DNA from: Rhodospirillales bacterium
GTDB taxonomy: Bacteria; Pseudomonadota; Alphaproteobacteria; Rhodospirillales; Defluviicoccaceae
Length of the DNA: 64,000 nt
NCBI GenBank assembly: GCA_016793925.1
Contig: JAEULH010000087.1
Coordinates: forward strand, 36,481 to 100,480
Reading direction: 5' to 3'
Under the pieces are notes generated by a model, which was not told the origin of the DNA, made no database searches, and saw only the letters and a list, made by a program, of their open reading frames with translations. Below, in pieces: positions 27,369 to 36,160 of this stretch (position 1 is the first letter of the stretch; the number at the start of each line of letters is the position of its first letter). Position numbers and translations under genes: made by a program.

Positions 27369-28703
27369 ATGCCCGACATCGTCGACGACTTCGCCAATGA
27401 TCGCCTCAACGAACTCCAAGGCCACTGGATGCCGTTTACCGCCAACCGGGACTTCAAGGCCGAGCCCCGGTTCATCGTTCGCGCCGAGGGCATGTACTAC
27501 TGGAGCCGGGCGGGGCATCGGGTGCTCGACGCGGCCTCCGGGCTGTTCTGCTGCGCCGCCGGGCACGGCCGCCGGGAAATCGCCGAGGCGGTGTCGCGGC
27601 AGCTTCTCGAGATGGACTACGCGCCCCACTTCCAGTTCGGCCACCCGTCCTCGTTCGCACTGGCCGGTCGGCTGGCCCAGCTCCTCCCCGGCGACCTGGA
27701 TCACCTGTTCTTCTGCAATTCCGGCTCGGAGGCCATCGACACGGCGCTGAAGATCGCCATGGCCTACCACCGCGCCAGGGGCGAGGGCGGCCGCCAGCGC
27801 TTCGTCTCGCGCGAGCGCGCCTATCATGGCGTCAACATCGGCGGCACCTCGCTCAGCGGCATCCTCCGCAACCGCGAGGCCTTTGGCGCCGTCATGCCCG
27901 GGGTCGTGCACCTGCGTCACACCTGGTCGGCGACGGATCGGTTCGTTCGCGGCCAGCCCGGGAACGGCGCCGAGCTGGCCGAGGACCTGCAGCGTTTCGT
28001 CGACCTTTATGGCGGGGCGACCATCGCCGCCTGCTTCGTCGAGCCGATCGCAGGCTCGACCGGGGTGCTGGTGCCGCCCAAGGGTTACCTAGAGCGGCTC
28101 CGCCGGATCTGCGACGCCCACGGCATCCTGCTGGTCTTCGACGAGGTGATCTGCGGCTTCGGCCGGACCGGCGCGCCCTTCGCCGCCGACAGCTTCGCCG
28201 TGATGCCGGACATGATTACCATGGCCAAGGCGCTGACCAACGGGGCGCAGCCGATGGGTGCGGTCGCCGTGCGCGACGGCATCTACCGGGCGCTGACGGA
28301 CGGCGCGCCGGCGCATGCGATCGAGCTGTTCCACGGCTACACCTTCTCAGCCCACCCGGCCGCCTGCGCAGCGGCCCTGGCGACGCTCGACATCTACGCG
28401 CGGGAGGATCTGGTCGCGCGCGCAGCGCGGCTATCCGGGCCGTTCCTCGACAGGGTGTTCTCGCTTGCCGACCTTCCCATCGTCACCGATGTGCGCGGCT
28501 ACGGCATGCTGGCGGCCTTCGACCTCGATCCCGGTGGCGCGCCCGGCGCGCGCGGTTACGCGGCTCTGAAGCGGCTGTTCGAGGCCGGGCTGTTGCTCAA
28601 GTGGACCGGCGACACCGGCATCCTCGCACCGGCACTGATCGCCGAGGAGACGCACCTCGACGAAATGATCGAGCGCCTGCGCGACGGGCTCGCCGCGATC
28701 TGA
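27369..28703 (+). CDS. Class III (omega) aminotransferase
   Basis: A 444-residue PLP-dependent enzyme close to beta-alanine/omega-amino acid:pyruvate transaminases. Motifs: LNELQGHWMPFTANRDFK at the start, FCNSGSEAIDTALKIA, FDEVICGFGRTG and the PLP lysine at residue 287 in MAKALTNGAQPMGAV. The ATG at 27369 begins the conserved N-terminus; the in-frame extension to 26721 lies over osmC and is rejected. The amine donor is not certain; beta-alanine or taurine-like substrates are usual for this subgroup. Confidence 0.92.
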   Translation: MPDIVDDFANDRLNELQGHWMPFTANRDFKAEPRFIVRAEGMYYWSRAGHRVLDAASGLFCCAAGHGRREIAEAVSRQLLEMDYAPHFQFGHPSSFALAGRLAQLLPGDLDHLFFCNSGSEAIDTALKIAMAYHRARGEGGRQRFVSRERAYHGVNIGGTSLSGILRNREAFGAVMPGVVHLRHTWSATDRFVRGQPGNGAELAEDLQRFVDLYGGATIAACFVEPIAGSTGVLVPPKGYLERLRRICDAHGILLVFDEVICGFGRTGAPFAADSFAVMPDMITMAKALTNGAQPMGAVAVRDGIYRALTDGAPAHAIELFHGYTFSAHPAACAAALATLDIYAREDLVARAARLSGPFLDRVFSLADLPIVTDVRGYGMLAAFDLDPGGAPGARGYAALKRLFEAGLLLKWTGDTGILAPALIAEETHLDEMIERLRDGLAAI

Positions 28704-28747
28704 CGCGATCCAGCAGCGTCGGTGGCGGAGTGCGCAGACGCAGGCGA

Positions 28748-29848
28748 TCAGCCGGCAAGGCCACCCGGGCTGCGCGCCTGGCGGACAGCGGCTCGATAGA
28801 AAAGGTGCCGGCCGATCTGGGTGATCTGCGCCATCGCCGTGGCCCATTCCGGCGAGACGTAATCGGCGTGGTACCACAACGCGCCGCCGGTCGGATCGGG
28901 CAGATCGAGATAGACCATGGAGCGGGCGATGTGCTCGGCCTCCCGCCACGCCTTGTCGTTTCGCGGCTCGTTGTTCTTTCCGTCGCACATCCACGAGAAC
29001 TGACAGCGGTGCGGGCCGAGGCCTTCGCCCTGGCTGACGACGCCGCAGACGGTGTTGGGGAAGTGCTTGTGTCCGACCCTGTTGAGGGTCACTGCGGCGA
29101 CGGCGAACTGACCGAGCTTCGGCTCCGAGCGGGCCTCCCAGTAGATGTTCAGGGCGAGGCAGTGCAACTCGGCATCGATATCCTCGCCAAGAAGCCGCGC
29201 CCAGTGGCCGGAGGGTCGCGGCGGCTGCGGCGGTGTGATTGTGATCGCGCCCACAGCGACGGTCGGCTGCGTATCGACGGATGGGCTGGGAGCGCCCGCC
29301 GCGTCCTTCGACTCCTCCGGTCCTGCGCCGCCATCGGCCACGACCGGCGCATCCCTGACGGCGTCGCCAGCGTCGCCGGCGTCGCCGCCATCGGCCACGA
29401 CCGGCGCATCCCTGACGGCATCGCCGGCGTCGCCGCCATCGGCCGCCGCCACCCGCTCGTCGGCGATGGCCGGGGCCGCGGCGGCGTCTGGCACATCGAC
29501 GTCGAGCCGGGGATCCTCGCTTGCACCCGGCAATACGGCCGCGACACTCTCCGACAGATCGCGGGCGATCGCCGGATCCGGATCGGCCGTGGGCTCGGAG
29601 GAAACGGTCGCGGGCTCCGCCAACGCCGGCGAGGCAGCGGCGGGTGCTGCGAGTGGGTCTGCGGGAGCGGCTGCCGGAGCGGGCGGAACGGTCCTGATGG
29701 GCTCGGCCGCCGCAGCCATTGCAATCGCCGTCGGCGCCTCCGAGGGTGCAGCGACCGCCGCGACCCGCTCGTGGATATCGACGGCGCTCCATGCCAGCGA
29801 TGCGGCGACGATCGATATCGACATCCAGAGGTGCGCATCGCGGGTCAC
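28748..29848 (-). CDS. SleB-like cell wall hydrolase with long Ala/Pro/Asp linker
   Basis: A 366-residue protein. Residues 5-20 form a signal or anchor helix (AHLWMSISIVAASLAW), followed by a roughly 200-residue low-complexity Ala/Pro/Asp linker, then a C-terminal hydrolase_2 (SleB/CwlJ) domain: HCLALNIYWEARSEPKLGQF, VAAVTLNRVGH, then FPNTVCGVVSQG. This domain acts on peptidoglycan; the linker probably spans the periplasm. The GTG at 29848 has GGAG 8 bases upstream and is preferred to the ATG at 29923. Tandem repeats lie in the linker. Confidence 0.87.
   Translation of the reverse strand: MTRDAHLWMSISIVAASLAWSAVDIHERVAAVAAPSEAPTAIAMAAAAEPIRTVPPAPAAAPADPLAAPAAASPALAEPATVSSEPTADPDPAIARDLSESVAAVLPGASEDPRLDVDVPDAAAAPAIADERVAAADGGDAGDAVRDAPVVADGGDAGDAGDAVRDAPVVADGGAGPEESKDAAGAPSPSVDTQPTVAVGAITITPPQPPRPSGHWARLLGEDIDAELHCLALNIYWEARSEPKLGQFAVAAVTLNRVGHKHFPNTVCGVVSQGEGLGPHRCQFSWMCDGKNNEPRNDKAWREAEHIARSMVYLDLPDPTGGALWYHADYVSPEWATAMAQITQIGRHLFYRAAVRQARSPGGLAG
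29331..29445. repeat. In-frame 57/48-bp tandem repeat in the SleB linker
   Basis: Near-identical units begin at 29331, 29388 and, as a partial copy, 29436. The first spacing is 57 bases and the second 48, the difference being one 9-base unit. All are multiples of three and encode repeats of GDAGDAVRDAPVVADG, so slippage would change linker length without breaking the frame. Confidence 0.8.
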
Positions 29849-30000
29849 TGTGAGCTCCTGCAAACCTGATGGCCGGATCGCACCCGAGCGCCGCTGCACA
29901 CTGCCGGCGCCGGCCAACGCCACATTAACGCTATTTCAAGAAATACAACTTAAGCGATACGGTCAATAAAAATCATCTCGAAACTTCCAGCATATCATAA

Positions 30001-30297
30001 TCAGTTTCGTAACAAGAGGTTGCGCCGTCGCTCCTCCAGGGCAATCGGGCGGACGAGGCGGTGACAATGGCGTTCGTTGAACGGCGGCTCCCAGCCACTC
30101 GAAGTGCCCGGGCCACGGCTCGCGCGGAAAGGCGGCGCACGGGTGGGGGTGGATTTCCATGGCAACGTGCGGCGCCATGTTCAGCCGGCGGTGGTCGGCG
30201 AGGCTCATGACCCGCAGGAACGGGCTGATCCCGCCGACCCGCGGCGCGTCCGGCTGCACGAAGTCAGCATTTCGCCGCTTACGATCGGTGTGTCGAA
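30001..30297 (-). pseudogene. C-terminal remnant of a mandelate racemase/enolase-superfamily gene
   Basis: Three frames carry pieces of one family. FDTPIVSGEMLTS begins at 30297 (family: TPxxxGEMLTS). Another frame gives DFVQPDAPRVGGISPFLRVM, then SLADHRRLNMAPHVAMEIHP and FPREPWPGHFEWL. The last piece, PPFNER, needs a further shift near 30090, and the reading ends at TGA 30001-30003. About the last quarter of the barrel domain is left, with an internal deletion and at least two shifts. The catalytic lysines and most metal ligands are missing, so it is dead. It lies between the SleB and MaoC genes. Confidence 0.75.
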
Positions 30298-30328
30298 GGA
30301 TCGAAGGAGACGGCGAGGGCCGCGCGCC

Positions 30329-31180
30329 TCAGCGAAACGCGGCCCTTCCCGCCATCGCCAGCGCGCCTTCCGCGTCGGCGACCCACAGGCCGAGGGTGTC
30401 GGCGTCTTCCGGCTCGGCATGAACCGTGAACGGCGCGGTGTCGATGATCGGGCGATGGCCTCGGAATTCGAAGGACGAGATCGCCCGTTCGCTCCACGAC
30501 CGCACGGCGAGGTCGACCATCAGCGTCGCCAGCAGCGGGCCGTGAACGACGAGGCCGCCGTAGCCCTCGACCTTCATCGCATAGTCGCGGTCGTAGTGGA
30601 TGCGGTGACCGTTGAAGGTGAGTGCCGAATAGCGAAACAGCAGCGTCGGGTCGGGTGTGATGGTATCCGAGAAGGCTGACTGCTTCGGTGCCGGTTCGCC
30701 CGGACGACCGGAGGCGCCCCGACCCGTGTCCTCGCGATAGACGATGTCGTGGTCGTCGACGATGCTCTTGCCCTGGCTGCCGCTGGTCTCGTGGCGCACG
30801 GTCACGAACACCAGCCGGCCTGACCGCCCGGTCTTTTCCGAGACGGAGGAGATGGTCGAGGTCCGTGACACCGTTTCGCCGATGCGCAGGGGCGACAGGA
30901 ACCGGATGCGGTTGCCGGCCCACATTCGCCTGGCCGTGCCGACGGGCGGCATGAAGCCGCCCAGAGCGGGATGCCCGTCGCGGCCCAGGCCCGACCGAGG
31001 CGCGATGATCCAGAAATAGAGCCAGTGCCAGAGCGGCGGCAGCGGGTCGCCCTCGGCCGGCTCGGGAGCGGCGCGATCCAACGCCGCGTGCATCGCCCGC
31101 ACCCGCTCGAGGCCGATCGTGTCCTCGCGCGTCTCCTGTTTTCCGACCCAGTCCTGCAACGACGGCCCGCTCTCGCCCAT
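30329..31180 (-). CDS. MaoC-like/HTD2-type acyl-CoA hydratase
   Basis: A 283-residue double hot-dog protein resembling mesaconyl-C4-CoA hydratases and the fungal HTD2 3-hydroxyacyl dehydratases. The first half contains LPPLWHWLYFWI and GGFMPPVGTARRMWAG; the second half has the hydratase-2 region FRYSALTFNGHRIHYDRDYA and VVHGPLLATLMVDLA, including the catalytic Asp/His pair region. It hydrates enoyl- or mesaconyl-type CoA esters; the true substrate is unknown, because no CoA-transferase or dehydrogenase partner is adjacent. Only an enolase-superfamily remnant lies downstream. Confidence 0.85.
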   Translation of the reverse strand: MGESGPSLQDWVGKQETREDTIGLERVRAMHAALDRAAPEPAEGDPLPPLWHWLYFWIIAPRSGLGRDGHPALGGFMPPVGTARRMWAGNRIRFLSPLRIGETVSRTSTISSVSEKTGRSGRLVFVTVRHETSGSQGKSIVDDHDIVYREDTGRGASGRPGEPAPKQSAFSDTITPDPTLLFRYSALTFNGHRIHYDRDYAMKVEGYGGLVVHGPLLATLMVDLAVRSWSERAISSFEFRGHRPIIDTAPFTVHAEPEDADTLGLWVADAEGALAMAGRAAFR

Positions 31181-31527
31181 GCCCTCACCCCGATCCGCAA
31201 TCCGTGATCCGTGATCCGTTGCGGCAGTTTAGAACAAGACCGCCGGGCGCCGCACACGCTTCTTGCGCCCGTACGGCGGCCGGCGGGAAGAGACGCCCTG
31301 TGCCGCAAACCCGGCACCGTGGTTCTCACTCCACCCGTACGGGGCTGTCTCGACGCCGGCGCAGCGCGTGACTGCTCTCGCCCTTTCTGGTACCAACAGC
31401 GGATCCGCATTTGCGTGCGCCTCTTTTGTGTGCGCCGGGGCCCGGCGCAACGCCGTCGTCGAATGCGACGCGCCGTCTGACCCTTCCTTCACTCCCGCCG
31501 GAGCCTGCGGTTGAGCCAGAGCGCCTC
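31181..31527. other. Intergenic region without recognisable gene
   Basis: This 347-base divergent gap must hold promoters for the MaoC gene (left) and the SpmAB fusion (right). ORFs on both strands are short, overlap each other and show no family motifs. No convincing -10/-35 pair or hairpin stands out. Confidence 0.5.
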
Positions 31528-32892
31528 GTGAACGGCATTTTCTTCGCGCTTGTCTGTCTCGCCTTCGCGGTTGGCGCCGGCCGGGAGCTGTTCGGCTTCG
31601 CGGCAGAGGCGGACATGGCGCCGATGCAGGCCCTGACCGCCGCGGTGATCGACGGCGCCGGCAGCGCCGTTCACCTGGCGATCAACCTCATCGGCGTCAT
31701 GGCCCTGTTTCTCGGCGTCATGAAGGTCGCGGAAGCGGCCGGCGTGCTCGTCATCATCGCTCGGCTTGTCCGCCCGCTGATGACCCGGCTTTTCCCCGAC
31801 GTCCCGGCCGCGCACCCGGCGATGGGCGCGATGATCCTGAACATCTCGGCAAACATCCTCGGCCTCGGCAATGCGGCGACCCCGTTCGGCATCCGCGCCA
31901 TGCAGGAGCTCGACCGGCTCAACACGGTGAAGGGCACCGCCAGCAACGCAATGGTCCTGTTTCTCGCCATCAACACCTCGAGCGTGACCCTGCTGCCGAC
32001 CGGAGTGATCAGCCTCCGCGCCGCGGCGGGCTCCCTCGACCCGGCCGGGATCGTGCCGACGACCCTGTTCGCGACCATTTGTTCGACGGCGGTCGCCATC
32101 GTCATGGCCAAGCTGACCCAACGCTACTGGCCGACGACGCCGGCCGACGGCGCCGCTGCGCCCGTCGCCGCCCCGGCCTCCCCGCCGAACGTCCCCGCCA
32201 CCGGCCGGGACGACACCGCCGCCGAGGCCGGGTTCGAGACGACGGCGGGTGCGGAGCGCGCGGGCTCGGCCGACGCCGAACGCATTGGCGACGGTTATCA
32301 TCCCGCCGCCTCGTTCGCCGCGCTTGCCGGCGTCGTCGCGCTCATCCCGCTGAGCGTGATCTACGGCCGCGCCGTTGCGCCGTGGATCATTCCCGGCCTG
32401 ATCGTCGTCCTGCTCGGGTTTGGCGCCGTGCGTCGCGTGCGGATCTACGAGGTGTTCATCGAAGGCGCCCGCGACGGCTTCCAGGTCGCGATCCGGATCA
32501 TCCCCTACCTGGTCGCGATCCTCGTCGCGGTCGCCATGTTCCGGGCGAGCGGGGCGCTGGCTCTGATCGTCACGCCGCTCGGCCAGCTCACCGGCCCGCT
32601 CGGCCTGCCGGCGGAGGCGCTGCCGATGGCCCTGCTGCGGCCGTTGTCCGGCTCCGGCGCCTACGGCGTTCTGGCGTCGATCATCAACGATCCGGCCATC
32701 GGCCCGGACAGCTACACCGGTTATCTTGCCAGCACCATCCAGGGCTCGACGGAGACGACCTTCTACGTACTGGCGGTCTACTTCGGCGCGGTCGGGATCC
32801 GCCGGATCCGCCACGCCATCGTCACCGCCCTGACCGCCGACGCCGCCGGGGTGGCCGCCGCCGTTCTCATCTGCCGCATCCTCCATGGCTGA
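31528..32892 (+). CDS. SpmA-SpmB fusion (nucleoside-recognition/Gate domain) membrane protein
   Basis: A 454-residue fusion of the two spore-maturation proteins. Residues 1-200 are SpmA-like (NGIFFALVCLAFAVGAGRE, ILNISANILGLGNAATPFG). After an Ala/Pro-rich linker, residues 265-454 are SpmB-like (IYEVFIEGARDGFQVAIRII, RPLSGSGAYGVLASI, STIQGSTETTFYVLAVYFG). In Bacillus they are separate genes for spore core dehydration; in non-sporulating proteobacteria the function is unknown. The GTG at 31528 begins the family N-terminus. Confidence 0.92.
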   Translation: MNGIFFALVCLAFAVGAGRELFGFAAEADMAPMQALTAAVIDGAGSAVHLAINLIGVMALFLGVMKVAEAAGVLVIIARLVRPLMTRLFPDVPAAHPAMGAMILNISANILGLGNAATPFGIRAMQELDRLNTVKGTASNAMVLFLAINTSSVTLLPTGVISLRAAAGSLDPAGIVPTTLFATICSTAVAIVMAKLTQRYWPTTPADGAAAPVAAPASPPNVPATGRDDTAAEAGFETTAGAERAGSADAERIGDGYHPAASFAALAGVVALIPLSVIYGRAVAPWIIPGLIVVLLGFGAVRRVRIYEVFIEGARDGFQVAIRIIPYLVAILVAVAMFRASGALALIVTPLGQLTGPLGLPAEALPMALLRPLSGSGAYGVLASIINDPAIGPDSYTGYLASTIQGSTETTFYVLAVYFGAVGIRRIRHAIVTALTADAAGVAAAVLICRILHG

Positions 32893-33138
32893 GCGCCGGG
32901 TTGGCGTTCAGATCCTGAACAGCGGGCGCCGCCGCGTGCGCGCGAGGACAACCCGGCGTTCCCCGTAAAGGCGAACGAAAGCAAATCGGCAGTCATTCTC
33001 ATGTGCTTTGCGGCCTTTATTGCGTATGGTGTCCGCACGCCGCTGTTGTCGCCACGCAGCCAAATCGTCGCAGGAAGGACTGCGTGGCCGACGGTCGGCT
33101 TTTATGCGTGGAAATAAATACAAAAGGGGAAGTCAACG

Positions 33139-33762
33139 ATGAATAGAGGCAAGCGGGTTCTGATGGTATCGGCCATCGGCCTGATGGCGATGGGCGGGCT
33201 GGCTGCCTGCTCCAATAGCGGCTCTTCGGGCGCGGATACGATGCGGGCGACGGAAGCGCCGCCGACCGTTGTCGAGAACAACCTCGTGCGGATGACCGCA
33301 ACGGTGGACGCGATCGACCCGGCCAAGCGGGTCGTGACCTTGCGCGGGCCGCAGGGGCGGACGGTTCCGGTCGAGGTCGGCCCCGACATCGATCTGAGCA
33401 AGCTCAAGAAGGGCGACCTCGTCGACATCGCCTACTACGAGTCGGTGGCCGTGAACGTCGTGGCGCCGGGCGAAGCCGTCCCGGGCGTCACCAGCGCATC
33501 CGACGTCGCCCGCTCGCAGCCGGGGCAGACGCCGGGTCGGGCGGCAATGGATCAGGTCACCGTCACGGCCAGGGTGACCGCCATCGATCAGGCGGCGCAC
33601 ACCGTTACATTCCAGGGTCCGCAAGGAGCGCGGCGGACGGTGCAGGTGAAGAACCCGGAGTTGCAGCAGAAGATGAAGGGGCTGAAGGTCGGCGACCTCG
33701 TCCAGCTCACCTACACCGAGGCCGTCGCCGCGCAGCTGCAGCCGCGTTCGCGTCCACAATAA
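33139..33762 (+). CDS. Lipoprotein with duplicated DUF5666-like beta domain
   Basis: A 207-residue lipoprotein with lipobox GLAACSN (Cys around residue 24). The mature part has two copies of one module: TATVDAIDPAKRVVTLRGPQ with LKKGDLVDIAYYES, then TARVTAIDQAAHTVTFQGPQ with LKVGDLVQLTYTEA. Each repeat resembles DUF5666-type OB-fold domains. Function unknown. The gene has its own AGGGGAA site and 246 bases upstream that are AT-richer than usual. Confidence 0.8.
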   Translation: MNRGKRVLMVSAIGLMAMGGLAACSNSGSSGADTMRATEAPPTVVENNLVRMTATVDAIDPAKRVVTLRGPQGRTVPVEVGPDIDLSKLKKGDLVDIAYYESVAVNVVAPGEAVPGVTSASDVARSQPGQTPGRAAMDQVTVTARVTAIDQAAHTVTFQGPQGARRTVQVKNPELQQKMKGLKVGDLVQLTYTEAVAAQLQPRSRPQ

Positions 33763-33796
33763 CAGCCGCAGTAACGGCATTTAGGGTCCGGCAATG

Positions 33797-33828
33797 GAGG
33801 AAGCGGGCTGTTCCTAACCCGCTTCCTC
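33797..33828. terminator. Bidirectional terminator-like hairpin
   Basis: A perfect 11-bp inverted repeat (GAGGAAGCGGG / CCCGCTTCCTC, 10-base loop) lies between the convergent ends of the lipoprotein gene and the thioredoxin-like gene, and covers the last codons of the latter. There is no T-run, but position and strength suit a two-way terminator. Confidence 0.6.
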
Positions 33829-34380
33829 GCCACGCCATTTGATCGAACACCCCATGCTCGCCTGCTGTTCCCGCGGCCCTTCGCCCGTCTCGGCGATCTG
33901 GACCATGGCGTCGAACAGCTCGCGCGGCGCCCCGCGCGGCGCCGGCGCCCGCTTCGACGCATCGAGCCGGCCGTGGTACTGCAGCCTGAGGTCGGCGTTG
34001 AAGCCGAAGAACTCCGGCGTGCAGACGGCGCCGTAGGCGCGGGCGACCTTCTGCGCCTCGTCGACGACGTAGGGGAACGGGAAGTGGTGCTCGTTCGCGA
34101 ACCGCTTCATCTCCTCCGGCGCATCCTCGGGATACCTCTCGTAGTCGTTGGGCATCACGGCGATGACGCCGATCCCCTTCTTCTGCAGGTCGAAGGCGTC
34201 CCGGCTGATGCGATCGGCGATGGCGCGGACGTACGGACAGTGGTTGCAGATGAACATGACCAGGGTGCCGTACGGACCCCTGATGCCGTCGAGCGAAAAG
34301 CGATTGCCGTAGGCATCCGGAAGGGTGAACTTCGGCGCTTCCCATCCGAAGTCGCACACGGGCGTTTCGACAGCGGCCAT
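33814..34380 (-). CDS. Thioredoxin-like/AhpC-TSA family protein
   Basis: A 188-residue thioredoxin-fold protein (FTLPDAYGNRFSLDGIRGPY, then FICNHCPYVRAIADR). The site is CNHC, as in a large class of thioredoxin-family proteins with CNHCPYV. The C-terminal half has GAVCTPEFFGFNADLRLQYH. Probably a cytosolic redox protein; exact substrate unknown. The stop lies inside the convergent hairpin at 33797-33828. Confidence 0.88.
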   Translation of the reverse strand: MAAVETPVCDFGWEAPKFTLPDAYGNRFSLDGIRGPYGTLVMFICNHCPYVRAIADRISRDAFDLQKKGIGVIAVMPNDYERYPEDAPEEMKRFANEHHFPFPYVVDEAQKVARAYGAVCTPEFFGFNADLRLQYHGRLDASKRAPAPRGAPRELFDAMVQIAETGEGPREQQASMGCSIKWRGEEAG

Positions 34381-34474
34381 TGCTTTTCCGTCCTCGTTGC
34401 GCCGGCGCCTGACAGCGGGCCCGGCGTGGCTGGCGGACCATCAGTCTAGCCGCCGGCGCGCAACGTTGGAACAA

Positions 34475-34494
34475 GCGATCGCGGCTGCGATCGC
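34475..34494. terminator. Hairpin downstream of the RTX gene
   Basis: A perfect 8-bp inverted repeat (GCGATCGC-GGCT-GCGATCGC) lies 61 bases past the RTX stop and in front of the thioredoxin-like gene. Further CCGG-rich hairpins follow at 34495-34530. It may end RTX transcription; no T-run is visible. Confidence 0.4.
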
Positions 34495-34555
34495 GCTCCG
34501 GCGGCCGGAGAGGGTGCCTCGCCCCCTCCAGCCACGCGGCGATGACAGGATTACG

Positions 34556-35854
34556 TTACAGGATGAAGTCGCCGGCGACCCACTGGGTGGGCGTCGCGGC
34601 GCCGTCCTTGACCAGGATGTCCATCTCCACCGTCGCCTTGTTGGCGTCGGTGTTGACCTGGATCAGGGTGTCCGCGCCCGACGCGGCTACGCGCACCTGG
34701 CCCGGGCCGCTGAACGCCGCTGTGCCGACGAACTTGAAGGCCTGGTTGCCGCCGGCCGTCGTGTTGGCGTCGATGGTCGAAAGGTCGATCCGATCGCCCG
34801 CCGCCGCACCGGCGCCGGCGAAGTCGAGGATCACGTCGCGGGCCGCGCCCTTCGAGTCGGTGACGGCGTCGTAGTCGAAAATGTCGTTGCCGGGCCCGCC
34901 GCTCAAATGATCAAGATCGCCTCTGCCTGAAAGCACGTCGGCGTCGCCCTCGCCGTAGAGCCAGTCGTTGCCGCTGCCGCCGCCGAGCTTGTCGTTGCCG
35001 CTGCCGCCGTACATCGTGTCGTTGCCGGCCTGGCCGCCGAGTTCGTCGGCGCCGGTCCCGCCATACATCTGATCGTCGCCGTACGAGCCGAAGATCCGGT
35101 CGTTGCCGTCGTCGCCGTAGAGAAGGTCGTCGCCGTCCCAGGTGTCGTTGTCGCCGCCTGCGCCGTAGATCAGGTCGTTGCCGGTCCCGCCGTGGATGGT
35201 GTCGGCGTCTTCGTTCCAGTCCCAGTTTTCGCCCAGCGGCTTGCCGTAGAGGGTGTCGTTGCCGGCCGCGCCGTCGAGGGTATCGTCGGCCTGGGTGCCG
35301 ACGATCGTGTTGGCAAGGGTGTTCCCGGTGCCGTGATAGCCGCTCGGCGCGTCGTCGACGCCGTATTCAAGCTGCAGCTTCTCGACGTTGGCGGGGAGGG
35401 TGTAGTCGTCGCCCCAGCCGATCACCGTGTCGTAGCCTTCGCCGGCCTTTTCGATCACCGCGTCGGTGTGCTGTTGCAGTACGTAGGTGTCGTCGCCGGT
35501 ACCGCCGTAGAGGAAATCCTTCGCGGCGCCGTAGTTCGGCCCTTCCGACCACGGATAGTAGTAGGTCGCCTCGAGCCGGTCGTTGCCGGCATCGCCGTAG
35601 AGCTTGAACGTGCCCCGCTCGATGTCGAGGGCGGGGCCGTCGAAATCAACAAAAAGCCGGTCGTTGCCGGCGTCGCCGTGCAGGATCGCGGTCCCGGTGA
35701 ACGTATGCGAATCCTCGGTCCAGACTTCCTCGCAGACCGTATCGTTGCCGCCGCCGCCGTTGAGGGTGTCGCTGCCGCCACCACCATTGATCGTGTCGTT
35801 GCCGCTGCCGCCGCTATACGTTTCGTCGGCCCAGTTCCCCGTAAACGTCGCCAT
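34556..35854 (-). CDS. RTX calcium-binding protein with serralysin-type C-terminal domain
   Basis: A 432-residue protein built almost entirely of GGxGxDxLxG nonapeptides. Repeats start at residue 14 (SGGSGNDTINGGGGSDTLNG), interrupted by blocks of irregular sequence, and continue to about residue 330. The last 100 residues match the M10 peptidase C-terminal domain (DRIDLSTIDAN, then WVAGDFIL at the very end). There is no protease domain. Such proteins leave the cell by type I secretion with a C-terminal signal and fold on calcium. No type I exporter is in the window. GGAG precedes the ATG. Confidence 0.9.
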   Translation of the reverse strand: MATFTGNWADETYSGGSGNDTINGGGGSDTLNGGGGNDTVCEEVWTEDSHTFTGTAILHGDAGNDRLFVDFDGPALDIERGTFKLYGDAGNDRLEATYYYPWSEGPNYGAAKDFLYGGTGDDTYVLQQHTDAVIEKAGEGYDTVIGWGDDYTLPANVEKLQLEYGVDDAPSGYHGTGNTLANTIVGTQADDTLDGAAGNDTLYGKPLGENWDWNEDADTIHGGTGNDLIYGAGGDNDTWDGDDLLYGDDGNDRIFGSYGDDQMYGGTGADELGGQAGNDTMYGGSGNDKLGGGSGNDWLYGEGDADVLSGRGDLDHLSGGPGNDIFDYDAVTDSKGAARDVILDFAGAGAAAGDRIDLSTIDANTTAGGNQAFKFVGTAAFSGPGQVRVAASGADTLIQVNTDANKATVEMDILVKDGAATPTQWVAGDFIL

Positions 35855-36160
35855 TAGGATCTCCGCCAGATGCCAAGCGCATGGTATCGGTCGAGCGACA
35901 TCGCCCGCCGGGCACGCTTCTTATCCGGTAGAACCCCATTCCCCCGTCCGCGCCCTTGCCTCTTCGAGATCGGCAGCCGCGGTGTGGCCGTATTTTCGGG
36001 ATCGCCGTTTCGGCTTCCCTGACCCGAATTATGATACCGCGAACGCAGCATCGCGGTAAATACCGTGCAGACCCGCTTCCCGCAGCGTCGCTAAGATAAC
36101 CGTGAGAAGTGTAGTTTAAGACACAATGTATGCAGTTGCGGCGGTCGCGCGTCGCGCCAT
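35855..36160. other. Intergenic region upstream of the RTX gene
   Basis: This 306-base gap lies between the transglutaminase gene stop and the RTX start, both on the minus strand. It must carry the RTX promoter. I find no gene; small ORFs in it lack motifs. It is AT-richer near 36000-36130. Confidence 0.5.

Noticed and set aside
33087..33103. GCCGAC-G-GTCGGC followed by TTTT before the lipoprotein gene
   Set aside because: The loop is only one base, so the stem cannot form fully; a terminator is not supported.
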